From positions 233,501 through 297,500 of the forward strand of contig CAJNDS010002393.1 in the NCBI GenBank assembly GCA_905221605.1: a stretch of 64,000 bases of DNA, given 5' to 3'. A model generated the notes under the pieces. That model was not told the DNA's origin, searched no databases, and saw only the letters and a list, made by a program, of their open reading frames with translations. How positions within the stretch are numbered: the first letter of the stretch is position 1; every line of letters starts with the position of its first letter. Made by a program: the position numbers and the translations under genes. The stretch comes from Symbiodinium natans (taxonomy: Eukaryota > Sar > Dinophyceae > Suessiales > Symbiodiniaceae). Positions 53,114-63,878 of the stretch are shown here, one piece after another.

Positions 53114-53174
53114 GGCACGTGAGCTTCGCCTTCCGATTTCCCATGGAGCGCTGCGCCAAGATGGGGATTCAAGG
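53114..53174 (+). CDS. candidate exon
   Basis: CATGCCAG|G acceptor and CAAGG|GTTGGT donor. The frame HVSFAFRFPMERCAKMGIQ is mixed hydrophobic and basic. TTTAGGG variants lie on both sides. Function unknown. Confidence 0.4.
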
Positions 53175-53603
53175 GTTGGTTAGAAGTGAAGCTTCAGCTA
53201 AGCCTGGTTTAGGGTTTAGGGTTTAGGGTTAGGGTTTAGGGTTTGGGTTTATAGGGTTTAGTCCAAGTCCTAAAACGAACATGGACCGCAAACTAATCAA
53301 CGAGCAACATCTTCGGCTGAAGGCTAGGCCTAGAGGCTGCGCAGTAGGTAGTGAGGATTGGCGATTTCTCTCGCAACTTCTTGGAACCCTAAACCCTCAA
53401 CCTTAAACCCTAAACCCCAAACCCCCAAACCCCAAACCCCAAGCCCCAAGCCCCAAACCCCAAACCCTAAACCCTAAACCCAAACCCAAACCCTGCTTCT
53501 TGCCTCAGCTGCTTAGCTAGCGAGGCTGGGCAGCGACCAGGACGCAACCACCCTGATCTCCAGGTCCAGCAAGAGTTCGGGGTTGCCGTTTTCATAAAAT
53601 TCG

Positions 53604-53733
53604 AATGCTTGGAGGTTCATGGGCAGTTATAACCCTAGTTGTACGTGTCTGTCTATAACCTACTTGGGGCACCTAGGGCGCCTTTAAGTGCGGTTATGTT
53701 TGCGGTTATAAGTGCCCTGAACTTCCAAGCATT
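53604..53733. mobile_element. MITE with about 30-base inverted ends
   Basis: The ends starting AATGCTTGGAGGTTCATGGG and ending CTGAACTTCCAAGCATT are inverted with few mismatches, followed inward by GTTATAACC / GGTTATAA. 130 bases, non-coding. No other full copy was seen in the window. Confidence 0.75.
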
Positions 53734-54377
53734 ATACTCATAACATAACGAGAAAATATGACACTACTGTATTTTACAATGATTATAATCATGTAATGTA
53801 AGAGTATAGTATTCCTCATATAAGTTCTTTTGTAATAGATGTGAGACTGCAGGCATCAGGCTCATGGCATTGCGACTGCAGGATTTAGGATGCTCGGGGG
53901 ATCACATGGCCCATGGCCTTGCTTCTGTTATGCTCTGCATCCAGGGAAGGCACGAGTCGATCCTGAGGCGTGCGAAAAGGGCATGCAAGCACTAGGAGAC
54001 CCGCAAGATAAGTACCCTAAGACCCTAAGTCTAAAATACAAACCGGAAACCCTAAGCCCAAAATTTAAACCCCACAAAACGAACAGTGAAGGTTTCATTC
54101 TCCGTTCATGAGTCGCGACTCATCCCTTCTATGGAAGGACGACAGTCCTCAGCATAGCCTAAGCGACCATGCTGGCGTCACGGCTTGCTTCTAGGAGCCC
54201 CTTCCCCCAAAATACGCCAACCCCCAAAACCCCGAGACCCCTAACCCCTAAACCCTAATCCCTAACCTAAACCCTATAAACCCTAAACCCTAAACCCTAG
54301 CCCTAAACCCTAAACCCAACGCCATATGAACCCTCACCCCTTCAAACGCCAATAAAGCCCGCTGCAGCCGCTGGCAG

Positions 54378-54426
54378 GATCAACGAGAAGAGGAAGCTAA
54401 AGGTCGGCTTAGTGGACTTCGTCAAG
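54378..54426 (+). CDS. candidate exon
   Basis: GCTGGCAG|G acceptor and GTCAAG|GCCTTG (GC) donor enclose INEKRKLKVGLVDFVK. CCCTAAA upstream, TTAGGG-like downstream. A basic helix. It may form one transcript with the next exon at 54684. Confidence 0.5.
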
Positions 54427-54683
54427 GCCTTGGGGCTTAGGGTGTGGGGTCTCGGGCTCAGGGTCAAGGGTTTAGGGTGTGGGGTTTAGGGGGGGGGTGG
54501 TATGGCCGCAAGGTTCTAGGGTATGCCGAGGGTGTGATTTAGGGTTCAGGGTATGGGGTTCAGGGCTTGGGGATCAGGTTTGGGGTGTTCAGCATCTCCG
54601 GAGCTGCTTTGGGGGGGGGGGGGGGGGGATGCAGCGGCTTGCATCAGAAGTGCCCCTGCGCCTTGACCTATGACTGCATGCAG

Positions 54684-54767
54684 GGATTAAGGCTTTCGGA
54701 GATGATTCTTATGCAAACCCTGACCCGTCAGGTGGCGCAGCTCTTCAACAGCCTGGCTGACGTCGAG
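54684..54767 (+). CDS. candidate exon, helical/coiled-coil
   Basis: GCATGCAG|G acceptor and GTCGAG|GCATGG (GC) donor; the frame LRLSEMILMQTLTRQVAQLF then NSLADVE has regular hydrophobic spacing like a coiled coil. If not spliced, it ends at TAG 54787-54789. Possibly a channel C-terminal assembly helix, but unproven. Confidence 0.5.
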
Positions 54768-55083
54768 GCATGGTTGCTATGGGCTTAGGATTCCAGTGGG
54801 GCACAGGAACCCCGGGCGGGACAACATACCAGACAAGTCTTCAGTAAGAACAAAGTCACAATGGCTCGTCAAGCTCGAAACTCTCAACCTTAAACCCTGA
54901 ACCCTAAACCCTAAACCCAAAACCTATGAAGTAGTTTTCTGACCCCTGAGATGCTCAAGACGCGCAAGAACCCCTCATCCCTTCTTAGGGTTTCGGGCCC
55001 TAGACCCTAAACCTAACCCTAAACCCTTAACCTTATAGACCCTAAACCTTATAAACCCTGAACCCTTGAATCTGGGCCGCGAG

Positions 55084-55148
55084 GCGCGGCTGCTGTTCTT
55101 GGAAGCGCCTCGCCTTTCATGGACTTTCTCCTGGGCGGCCAGCAAAAG
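55084..55148 (+). CDS. candidate exon
   Basis: CCGCGAG|G acceptor and AAAAG|GTTTGT donor. Two frames are open: ARLLFLEAPRLSWTFSWAAS (phase 0, joins 54767) and AAAVLGSASPFMDFLLGGQQ. Phase favours the first. Unrecognised. Confidence 0.35.
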
Positions 55149-55370
55149 GTTTGTGGGTGTAGACTGCGAGTGAAAACGGGTGAACTAGAAAATTCTTGAG
55201 TCTCTATCCGATTCTACCCATCTATATATATATATATATATATGTATGGTGCCCCCCCCCCCATGTACCTACCATTTTTTGCTTATTTGGTTGCTTTTTT
55301 GTCTCGACGGTTTCGATTTTCGGCATTCTGCTTACGCGAACGACGAGGGAAGAGTGGCTGGCAGCACGAA

Positions 55371-56168
55371 ATTCACGGATAACATCGGTATTACCAATGT
55401 TTTTCATAGATGAAGCCCGAAAACATCGGTAAAACCAATAATTTCCAAAAAATCCATGGTTTTCAAACCATGTGGCTGCGAGCACCCTAATCACGGATAA
55501 CATTGGTTTTACCAATGTTTTTCATAGATGAAGCCCGAAATATTGGTAAAACCAAGAATTTCCAAAAATCCATGGTTTTCAAACCATGTGGCTGGGAGCA
55601 CCCACATCACGGATAACATTGGTTTTACCAATGTTTTTTCATAGATGAAGCCCGAAAACATCGGTAAAACCAATAATTTCCAAAAAATCCATGGTTTTCA
55701 AACCATGGGGCTGGGAGCACCCAATTCACGGATAACATTGGTTTTACCGATGTTTTTGAAGGATGGAGCCCAGAAACATCGGCAAAACCAATGTTATCCG
55801 TGAATGTCGTGGTCTAAGCCACATGGTTTGAAAACCATGGATTTTATGGATAACATTGGTTTTACCGATGTTTTCGGGCTCTATCCTTCAAAACATTGGT
55901 AGAACCAATGATATCCGTGAATTGGGTGCTCCCAGCCACATGGTTTGAAAACCATGGATTTTATGGACAATATTGGTTTTGCCGATGTTTTCGGGCTCCA
56001 TCCTTCAATGTTATCCGTGAATTGGGTGCTCCCAGCCACATGGTTTGAAAACCATGGATTTTATGGACAATATTGGTTTTGCCGATGTTTTTTGGGCCCC
56101 ATCCTTCAAAAACATTGGTAAAACCAATGTTTTCCATGATTTTCGTGATCTGAGGCTCTCTCCCAGCC
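55371..56168. repeat. about 118-base satellite with central inversion
   Basis: Forward units start at TCACGGATAACA near 55373, 55491, 55607 and 55726; from about 55790 the same unit runs inverted (TGTTATCCGTGA at 55793, later copies near 55911 and 56010). Each unit holds two small palindromes, ACATTGGTTTTACCAATGT and CCATGGTTTTCAAACCATG. The 97-codon and shorter minus-strand frames are repeat artefacts. Confidence 0.85.
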
Positions 56169-56218
56169 ACCATCTCTCGAGGTAGTACCAAGCAACAAAC
56201 TCGAATCCTGCAAAATCT

Positions 56219-57892
56219 CGAGAGAGTACCAAAACCTCCTTATAATCAATCACGCCCCAATACGCAAGACATGACATCTGTCCTAAAAACTATACGTTAG
56301 CTACGATATCTCAAACAATCATCCCCCGATAAGCAAGACCTAATGTCTACACTAAAACTGTACCTTTGCAACATATCTTAAGACATCACGCCCTAAGGCT
56401 CATACCAATTTAATAAGGTTCCTATCAATGTTAACAGGATTCTTATGCATGTTACTGGGATTCGCATAGGATTCTCATTAATTTTGAAGGATTCCCATTG
56501 GATTAGGCTCATACTAGTTTAGTAGGATTCCTATCAGTTCTTGTTAAAGGATTCTATTGTTTTTAAGGCCTATTGGTTCCTATTGATTTAGAAAGATTCC
56601 TTCTCGTTTTAATAGGATTCCTGTGAATTGTAACCCGGGTTCTTTCTAACTTGTTAAGGGTTCCTATTCATTTTAACAGGCTTCCTTCCTATTAGCTGTT
56701 GTCCGGCTCCGATAATTCAACAGAGGATTCCTATTTACTTTCAGAGGATCCCAAAAAAAGTTTCATAGGGTTCCTAATTATTAATAAGGCCCCTATGTTT
56801 TGTAATAAGAGTCCTATCAATTTTATTCAGATTCTTATTCGTGTTAATGGGGTTCGTGTTAATATTAAACTGGATCTCATTCACTTTCAAGGGATTCCTG
56901 TTGGTTTAGGCTCATGTTCACTTTAGGCGGATTCCTATTATTTTTCCAAAGGTTCACGTTCTGTCTTATAGGAGTCCGATTGGTTTCTATTAATTTGAGT
57001 AGGGTTCCTCTTCAGTTTAATAGGATTCCTATTATTCCTGTTAATTCTACGAAAATGTTGAGAGAGTACCAAAACCTCCTTATAATCAATCACGCCCCAA
57101 TACGCAAGACATGACATCTGTCCTAAAAACTATACCTGAGCTACGACATCTCAAACAATCATCCCCCGATAAGCAAGACCTAATATCTATACTAAAACTG
57201 TACCTTTCATCACGCCCTAAGGCTCCTACCAATGAAACACGGTTCCTACCAATTTTAACAGGATTCTTGTGCTTGTTGCTGGGATTCGCATAGGATTCTC
57301 ATTAATTTTGAAGGATTCCTATTGGATTAGGCTCATACTAGTTTAGTAGGACTCCTATCAGTTCTTGTTAAAGGATTCTATTGCTTTTTGAGGCCTACTG
57401 GTTCCTATTGATTTAGAAAGATTCCTTCACGTTTTAATAGGATTCCTGTGAATTGTAACCCGGGTTCTTTCTAACTTGTTAAGGGTTCCTATTCATTTTA
57501 ATAGGCTTCCTTCCTATTAACTGTTGTCCGGTTCCGATACTTCAATAGAGGATTCCTACTTACTTTCAGAGGATCCCAAAACAAGTTTCATAGGGTTCCT
57601 AAGTATTAATAAGGCAATAAGGCCCTATGTTTTGTAATATGAGTCCTATCAGTTTTATTCAGATTCTTATTCGTGTTTATGGGGTTCGTGTTAATATTAA
57701 ACGGGATCTCATTACTTTCAAGGGGTTCCTGTTGGTTTAGGCTCATGTTCACTTTAATCGGATTCCTATTATTTTTCCAAAGGTTCACGTTCTGTCTTAT
57801 AAGAGTCCGATTGGTTTCTATTAATTTGAGTAGGATTCCTCTTCAGTTTAATAGGATTCCTATTTACCCTATTAATTCTACGAAAATATTCT
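56219..57892. repeat. direct duplication, about 840 bases
   Basis: The segment starting AGAGAGTACCAAAACCTCCT at 56219 recurs at 57059 and both copies end at a phrase containing TTAATTCTACGAAAAT. The copies differ by small indels. Both are filled with TAGGATTCCTA-type words, which continue to 58270. Confidence 0.85.
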
Positions 57893-58857
57893 CATTAATT
57901 GTGAGGGGCCTCCACTTAGTTTTAAGACTGCTTCCTGTTGACTTTGCGGCTCCGATTAATTTAAAATAGGGTTCCTATGGATTTAAATAGAGGATTCCCA
58001 TTGTTGTTTCTAAGATTCCATAAAGTTGTCCCATTTGTTTTAGTAAGGCTCCTACAACTTTAATAAGGTTCCTATCAACTTCAGTATTGTTCTTTCTCAT
58101 TTGAATAGGGTTCCTATTGAATTTATTAGTATTAAGGGTTCTCATTCATTTTAAAGGGTTTCTTATTCATTTTAATGAGAACCCTATTAAAATAACACGA
58201 ACCCTATGAACCCTGTTAATTAAATTTGATCGGAACCGTACTCGAATGAATAGGATTCCTTTTGAAATCACAGCATGCAATCCACAAGCAAATTGTTCAG
58301 GTTTCCTCCATTGAATTGTTGTGGGACCCCCCCCCCCCCCCAAAAAAAAAAAAAAAAAAAAAAACGACCGCGCGTTGCGGGATCTTGGGGTGGAGGGGAG
58401 AGATAGGGAGAAATACAGAATATTCTATAAATTCAGCCCAAAAAGGGTAGGTACATCGGGGGGGGGTAGCATATGTATCTATGTATGCATATATATATAT
58501 ATACTTTTTCATATGTACATTGGTTAAACATGTGTATGTCTATGTAAAACTCCTGCTTTCAGTTTGCGCGGAGGCGATCTGGGGCGCACCCCATCCTCTA
58601 TATGTCTGTCTGGCTGTCTGTCTCTGTGTGTGTATAGTGTAATAGTGCAGAGCATATGGGCCTAACGAGGGCTTTGAGTCCTGGGGTTTAGCGGTGGAGG
58701 GTCTTCGGGCTTTGGGTTTTAAAGTTGTTTTTGCTTGTCTTCTAAGGTTGTTTAGGGGTTTGTTTGTGTTTTGGGGTTTAGGTTTGAGCGCCTTCGGGTT
58801 TGGTGGGAAGGAGGAGAGGGGGAAGGGGGGTGGGGTTGTTGATACATGCAGTCCGAC

Positions 58858-59279
58858 AGAGAGAGAGAGAGAGAGAGAGAGCAGAGAGGAGAGGGGAGAG
58901 AGGAGAGAGAGAGAGAGGGGGGGAGAGGGGGGAGGGGGAGAGGGGGAGGAGGGGGGAGAGGGGGAGAGGGGGAGAGGGGGAGAGGGGGAGAGGGGGAGAG
59001 GGGGAGAGGGGGAGAGGGGGAGAGGGGAGGGGGAGAGGGGAGAGAGGGGGAGAGGGGGGAGAGGGGGGAGGGAGGAGGGAGAGAGGGAGGAGAGGGAGGA
59101 GGGGAGAGAGGGAGAGAGGAGAGAGGGAGAGAGGGAGGAGAGGGGAGAGAGGGAGAGAGGGAGAGAGGGAGAGAGGGAGAGAGGGAGAGCGAGAGAGCGA
59201 GAGAGTGAGAGAGCGAGAGAGCGAGAGAGCGAGCGAGCGAGTGAGCGAGTGAGCGAGTGAGCGAGTGAGCGAGCGAAGA
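58858..59279. repeat. long GA-rich polypurine tract
   Basis: Over 400 bases of GAGAG, GGGGAGA and GAGC units with almost no pyrimidine on the plus strand. All long frames here (up to 251 codons) are low-complexity Ser/Leu/Pro or Arg/Glu/Gly artefacts. Such tracts can form triplex DNA. Confidence 0.95.
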
Positions 59280-60041
59280 ACATAGATGCATGCATGATTG
59301 TGGCGAGTGTTACGCGGCTGCTCTAAGCCCAGAACCGCGCCTAAAACGCTCAAACCTAGAGGCCCTCAGCTTCCTAAAGCCTCCCAAAGTCCCCAAAATC
59401 CCTTAAACAGACCCTGAGGCTGTAACAAAAAGGCGGCATGAATGAAGCTAGTGCCCTTTGTGTCCCCGAGGCAATGGCTGCCGACCTAAACCTGAAGTTG
59501 AGCCACGTGAGGCGACTCGGGCGGTTTAAGGTTTAAGGTGTAGGGTGTTGGGTTTTGGGTTTTGGGTTTGGGGTTTAGGTGGCGGCTCAGAGTTTGAGGT
59601 GTTTAGGGGGTGTAGGAACTAGGTTCTATGTGTGTGTGTGTGTGTGTTTGTTAATGTAGGGTCTTGGAGCTTACAGGATATTGGAGATTAGGATGTTTTT
59701 GGAGAGGTTTTGGGATTCAGATGTATTCTCAGGGCCGGGTGCCGCGTTGATCTGACGTCCCCTTCTCGGGGATCTACAGCCTTTATCATCAGTTTGGTAG
59801 TTTAGGGGTCCATAGATGTTGCGGGTGTACACCCCCAAACCCCAAACCCTAAGCACTAAACCCCAAACGTCAAACTCTAAACCCTCAACCCTAAACTCTG
59901 AACCCCAAACCATAAACTCTCAAACCTAAACCCTCAACCACCCGCTAAGCCCCAAACCGCAAATGAGGCACTGGCCTGGCAGTTCATCAGTTCCTGTACT
60001 TCAGAAGCCCCATAAGCCCTGAACTCCAGAAGCTATCGATA

Positions 60042-60158
60042 CTTGGTAGCCCAGTGGTAGCCTTTACCCTTTAGTAGCTGGTTCTGGGTTCCCTTATCAA
60101 GTAACCACCAAACAAGTGGTACCCTTATCACAATATGTACGGTTTCTGGGCTGCTAAG
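60042..60158. mobile_element. MITE-like family A copy
   Basis: It begins CTTGGTAGCCCAGTGGTAG, ends CTGGGCTGCTAAG, and contains GTAACCACCAAACAAGTGG and GGTACCCTTATC. It closely matches 2670-2790. Confidence 0.75.
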
Positions 60159-60777
60159 CATAAGCCCCAAAATTAGGGTGTAGGGCTTAGCCACCCTGAG
60201 CCGAAACCTCAATTTCGGAGCTGGGGGCTTAGGGAAGATTTGGGTGTAAGGCCTAAAAAAAACTCTCTTCCACTTGCAAGCCCCGAGTCAAGAAGCCCCT
60301 CCACTTATACACAACCAGCAAAGCGTATTCAGGCCCTTAGGGTTTAGGGTTTAGGGTTTACCTGACAGGTATCTCTCAGAACTGGACCCCGTTCTGCGCC
60401 GCGGCTGCACAGCCTAGCAATGGCCACCTATTTCGGCTTTCCGAGGGGGTTCTTGGTTTGAAGCTTGGCAGTCCTAAGCCTATCCCCATGTCTGGGTGCG
60501 AGGTGCAAGCTTGAAAGAACACCTTCCCGAAACTCTCCGGGTCGCACACACTGAGCCCTAAAACTACCGCCGGTCCGTGACGAGTCGCAGCTTCAGCTGG
60601 TTCCCATAGCGTCGGAAAGCCTCAAAACCCAATGCCCTAAACCCTCAACCCTAAGACCCTACAAGCCCAAAACCCTAGAAACACCAAAAGCCCTGAAACC
60701 CTGGCCCCAATATCCCAAAACCCCCCAAGCTAACACCTGCAGCTCCCGTCTCACAATTCTATCTGCTCTGGACCCAG

Positions 60778-60839
60778 GCGTGCTGAGGTGGTGGACAGGC
60801 TGCTACCGGCGGTCCCAGAGATCAACACTCTAGGCCAGG
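60778..60839 (+). CDS. candidate exon
   Basis: CTGGACCCAG|G acceptor after a pyrimidine-rich stretch, and GG|GTTTGG donor. The frame RAEVVDRLLPAVPEINTL is helical and acidic/basic mixed. The frame may extend upstream to 60743 (LPSHNSICSGP) if the earlier acceptor is used. TTTAGGG follows. Confidence 0.5.
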
Positions 60840-61323
60840 GTTTGGGGTTTGGGGTTTGGGGTTAGGGTTTAGGGTTTAGGGTTTAGGGTTTAGGAAGGTC
60901 AGGAAGTAGCTAAGTAGAGCATGGAAGGATCTGCTATTTCGCCTGTGGGAGTTAGTTGAAGAGGAAGGATCTCAATCATTTATGAATTTTCTGGGGATTT
61001 TGAGGGCCAAGCTGGCTAGGGTTGAGGGTGGTTCGGGTCCCTCCAATATTGACAGCCGGTGTTTTAGATCCGAGAAGCTTCATGCTTCTTGTGCTAGCTG
61101 GGGCCTTCGCTCACAAAGCCATGCATCGGGCTATTCTGTTCACGGAAGAAATGTGCTGGCATGGTGGGGCATGAGGTCCCAAGAACAGGCCACAGGCCAT
61201 GACACCACCCTAAACCCTAAACCCTAACCAAAAACCAATAAACCCCTAACCCCTAAAGCCCTACACCCTAAACTCTGAACCTTAGCATATCAGACCTTAC
61301 AAGAAGGTTTGCGCGCGCCGCAG
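60840..61323. other. intron or spacer
   Basis: TTTGGGG/TTTAGGG units at 60838-60895, then unique sequence with an 81-codon frame (60982-61227) that is unrecognised, and CCCTAAA at 61208-61225. Confidence 0.45.
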
Positions 61324-61370
61324 GCGGTTTCGACCTTGCTGTCAACTCCGTCCACCAAAAGGCCGGGAGA
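61324..61370 (+). CDS. candidate exon
   Basis: GCGCCGCAG|G acceptor and GGGAGA|GTGAGT donor, the best GT donor in the window. The frame GFDLAVNSVHQKAGR follows. TTTAGGG starts six bases into the next intron. Unrecognised. Confidence 0.5.
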
Positions 61371-61748
61371 GTGAGTTTAGGGTTTAGGGTTTCAGGGTGT
61401 AGGGTTTCTAGGGTTTCAGGCACATTCGGGGCTTAAGGGCTGTCAGGGCTTACTTGTTTAGGGCTTTCGGGGCGTTAAGCGGCACAGACTTAGGGCCGTT
61501 AATGGCCATTTTAGGCTCTTTCGGGCTTAGGGTTGCTCCGTTCCTTATATCCGAATCCTTAATCTAAGCATTGTTACATGGCCCCGTGGTATGGTTAAGC
61601 GGGGAACTCCTTCTATACCCCTGAGATGCCTGATAAAACCCGAGGGCCCATACTTCAGAACCCTTTAAGCAGGATAAGGGACCCTTAGCCCTAAACCCTA
61701 GGCCCTAAACCCGTTTAAGTACCCTTGGACGCAAGCTTGCTTTGACAG
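61371..61748. other. intron, no gene seen
   Basis: TTTAGGG and GGGTTTCAGG variants at 61376-61420, loose GGGCTTAAGGGC repeats to 61530, and CCCTAAA units at 61688-61712. Confidence 0.5.
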
Positions 61749-61802
61749 GCGTCGCTTTGCCGGGATCGGGCCGCGATCGTCAACCTGCTTCTCTTCAACC
61801 CT
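61749..61802 (+). CDS. candidate exon
   Basis: TTTGACAG|G acceptor and AACCCT|GCATGC (GC) donor. The frame ASLCRDRAAIVNLLLFNP is in phase 0 at both ends; other frames are also open. Unrecognised. Confidence 0.4.
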
Positions 61803-62545
61803 GCATGCTGCTCTGATGCAGCCTCGGTTTACCCTGAAAGGTTTATGGTTCGTTGAAATCATATGGAAGCCCCAAAGCCAGAGTTTAGGGATTATAGGGT
61901 TTGTAGGGTTTATAAGATTTAGAGTTCAGGGTTTAGGGTTTAGGTTGAGGGCCCGTGCATCAAGCTTCGAAGTAGCCCTTCCAAAGATAAGCCCTCAAGC
62001 CGAGGTGCCGATGGACGCTACGAATTCGATGCCCGCTGCTGAGGGGTTCTTCCCAAAGCTTTAAGAGGTAGGGTTTGGAGTTTAGGGTTTAGGGTTTAGG
62101 ATTTAGGAGAAGGCTTCTTCAGGTCGAAGGGTTTGGAGTCATCCGAAGGATTCTTCTCAATCAGCGTCCCTTGTTGTGGGACTCCTTCGCAAGCATGTAC
62201 CTACCTAGCATACGCACGGGCCCCGGGCCCCCAAAGTCATTCTATAGGATGTGCTTTAAGCAGCCCACCTGTGCGCTCATTGTTAGGTACATGGACCCTC
62301 AAGGGGCTTGTGCTTAAAAGATACGGCCTGGAGGACACCTCATCAGCACCTCATACTGTGGGGTTCTGCCCACGGCCGGTAGGACTAGCGAGCTTGTTGT
62401 TATACCGGCGAGTGCGCGGAGACCCTAGAGGGGCTCTTTTGCTGAGGCGCCTAGAACGGGGAGGCATGTACCCCAAAGTTGCCATGTCTGCTCCCTAAAC
62501 CCCAAACCCTAAACCCTAAACCCTAAACCCCAAACCCTGGGCAAG
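61803..62545. other. spacer with family-C relic
   Basis: TTTAGGG variants at 61880-61950 and 62080-62106. A family-C end (CATGTACCTA...CCCCAAAGTCATTCTATAGG) lies at 62195-62252. The 121-codon frame at 62133 passes through it. CCCTAAA at 62497-62535. Confidence 0.45.
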
Positions 62546-62614
62546 GTAACGGAGCCAGCACATCGAAAGATGCTGGACGATCTGATCATCGTCAACCACT
62601 GGGAGCGCATCATG
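62546..62614 (+). CDS. candidate exon
   Basis: GGCAAG|G acceptor after CCCTAAA units and ATCATG|GCAAGC (GC) donor, 23 codons in phase 0: VTEPAHRKMLDDLIIVNHWE then RIM. Convincing protein composition and good splice context. Family not recognised. Confidence 0.6.
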
Positions 62615-62673
62615 GCAAGCACGTGGGGGGGTGGTTCAACCTGTGGCTCCCTTTTTGGGGGGCCACCCCCTAT

Positions 62674-62784
62674 AGGATGCCCAGTAGTACTCTTATTCCC
62701 TTTTTGGGGGGGGTTTTGGTTCCCTTATAAACCCCTTTAAGCAAAAAAGGGCACCCTTTTTAAGCCTAGGTTACTGGGCAGCCT
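62674..62784. mobile_element. MITE-like family A, diverged copy
   Basis: GGATGCCCAGTAGTAC on the left and CTGGGCAGCCTAG on the right, with GGTTCCCTTATAAACCCC inside and AAAGGGCACCCTTTTT near the right end. The end repeats have decayed. Confidence 0.5.
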
Positions 62785-63241
62785 AGCCCCAAGTCCTAAA
62801 CCTTCGGGAGGGAAGGTGGAGGGGGGGGGGGGGTGGGGGGACCGGAATGCCAAAAAAAACGTTGGAGCTCCTACAGTGGCTCAGGGGCGGCTCCCAGCTG
62901 TATCAAAGCCGTACTGACAAGCAACCCTTTAAACCCTCAACCCTTTCTGGCTAAAACCCCAAGCCCTATGTACCCTGTGTACACTAATCCCTGAACCCTC
63001 TACCCTAGTAGCCATAGTACCCTTCACGCCCTTGCAAACCCCGCCAAACTTGGAACCTTAATAACCCGAAGGCGATCGTGCGAAAAGATTGGGCCGGCCG
63101 GACCTGAGCAAGCATGGAGTGCTCCGGCCAGCAACTTGAGGTGTGAGGGCTACGGTACCTTACGGGTTTAGGGCTTGGGGTTGGGGACCTAAAGGGGTTT
63201 TATGGTTCATATACCTTTATCGAAATCATAGTGGCATAGGG

Positions 63242-63274
<33 letters not shown>

Positions 63275-63878
63275 ATCTAGGATGCCCAGTGGTGCCCTCG
63301 CCCATATCCTTGGGCGGTGTAGCTCGGTGAGCTTGCAATGAATGCAAGCCTTATGTCGATGTCAGATCTTTAGGGTTTAGTGGGCGGATGTCGGTTTCAG
63401 GGGGTGGTTCTTTACGTGTGGGGTGAGTCCTGGGGGTTTTCGTGGTTGAATTCCCAGATGTGCTAAGCGGGACCCTAAACACTAAATCCTAAACTCGCAA
63501 CGAGATAGCTGAGGACCATGAATGCATCCGGAACTGCTCCGTCAACGGCAACCGTCGCGTTTGGAGGCCCGAAATTTAAACCATAAACCATAAGCTCTAA
63601 ACCCTGAACCCAAAGCCCTAAGCCCTAAACCCTAAACCCATCCCCAAAATGCCAAGCCCCTACTATGGGCCCTGAGCCCGAAGCCCTGCACGTAAACCAT
63701 GCCCCGACATGCCCACCCGAATCAACGGCCCTAAGCCCTGCAAGCCAGGGTGTTGCTAGCCCGGAAGAAAAAACCCTAAAACCTATAAACCCTAAACCCC
63801 TAAACCCCTAAACCCCTAAACCCCTAAAAACCTAAACCCCTAAACCCCTAAACCCTTAAGCCCTGCGATTCTTTGCAG
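62785..63878. other. spacer
   Basis: G run at 62820-62833, a TA run at 63240-63275, sparse TTTAGGG, then CCCTAAA units at 63590-63640 and CCCCTAAA units at 63780-63860. No exon is supported. Confidence 0.5.

Larger units (their letters stand above)
52623..54377. other. repeats, one exon candidate, one MITE
   Basis: CCCTAA variants at 52745-52835; the TATAGGGTTA array at 52962-53055; an exon candidate at 53114 (separate); CCCCAAA variants at 53385-53500; MITE at 53604-53733; CCCTAAA variants at 54235-54318. Nothing else is supported. Confidence 0.5.
55216..58503. mobile_element. AT-rich element II with shared terminal inverted repeats
   Basis: The left end is a TA run, GGTGCCCCCCC and ATGTACCTACCATTTTT (55216-55278). 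The right end is AAAAAGGGTAGGTACAT, a G run, GGTAGCATAT and a TA run (58439-58503), its inverse. The ends match those of element I at 50374-52622. The interior carries a satellite with a central inversion and a duplicated 840-base block. No transposase frame is visible. Confidence 0.65.
58504..60777. other. polypurine tract, repeats, MITE
   Basis: After element II: a GA tract at 58858-59279, TTTGGG variants at 59540-59575, CCCTAAA variants at 59835-59935, family-A MITE at 60042-60158 and TTTAGGG at 60337-60360. Near 60545-60605 the minus strand reads AFRRYGNQLKLRLVTDRR then stop, a possible terminal exon that I rate low. Confidence 0.45.

Noticed and set aside
58540-59353. Open frames of 120-251 codons on both strands
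   Set aside because: They translate the GA polypurine tract into Ser/Leu/Pro or Arg/Glu/Gly low complexity in every frame; this is a composition artefact.
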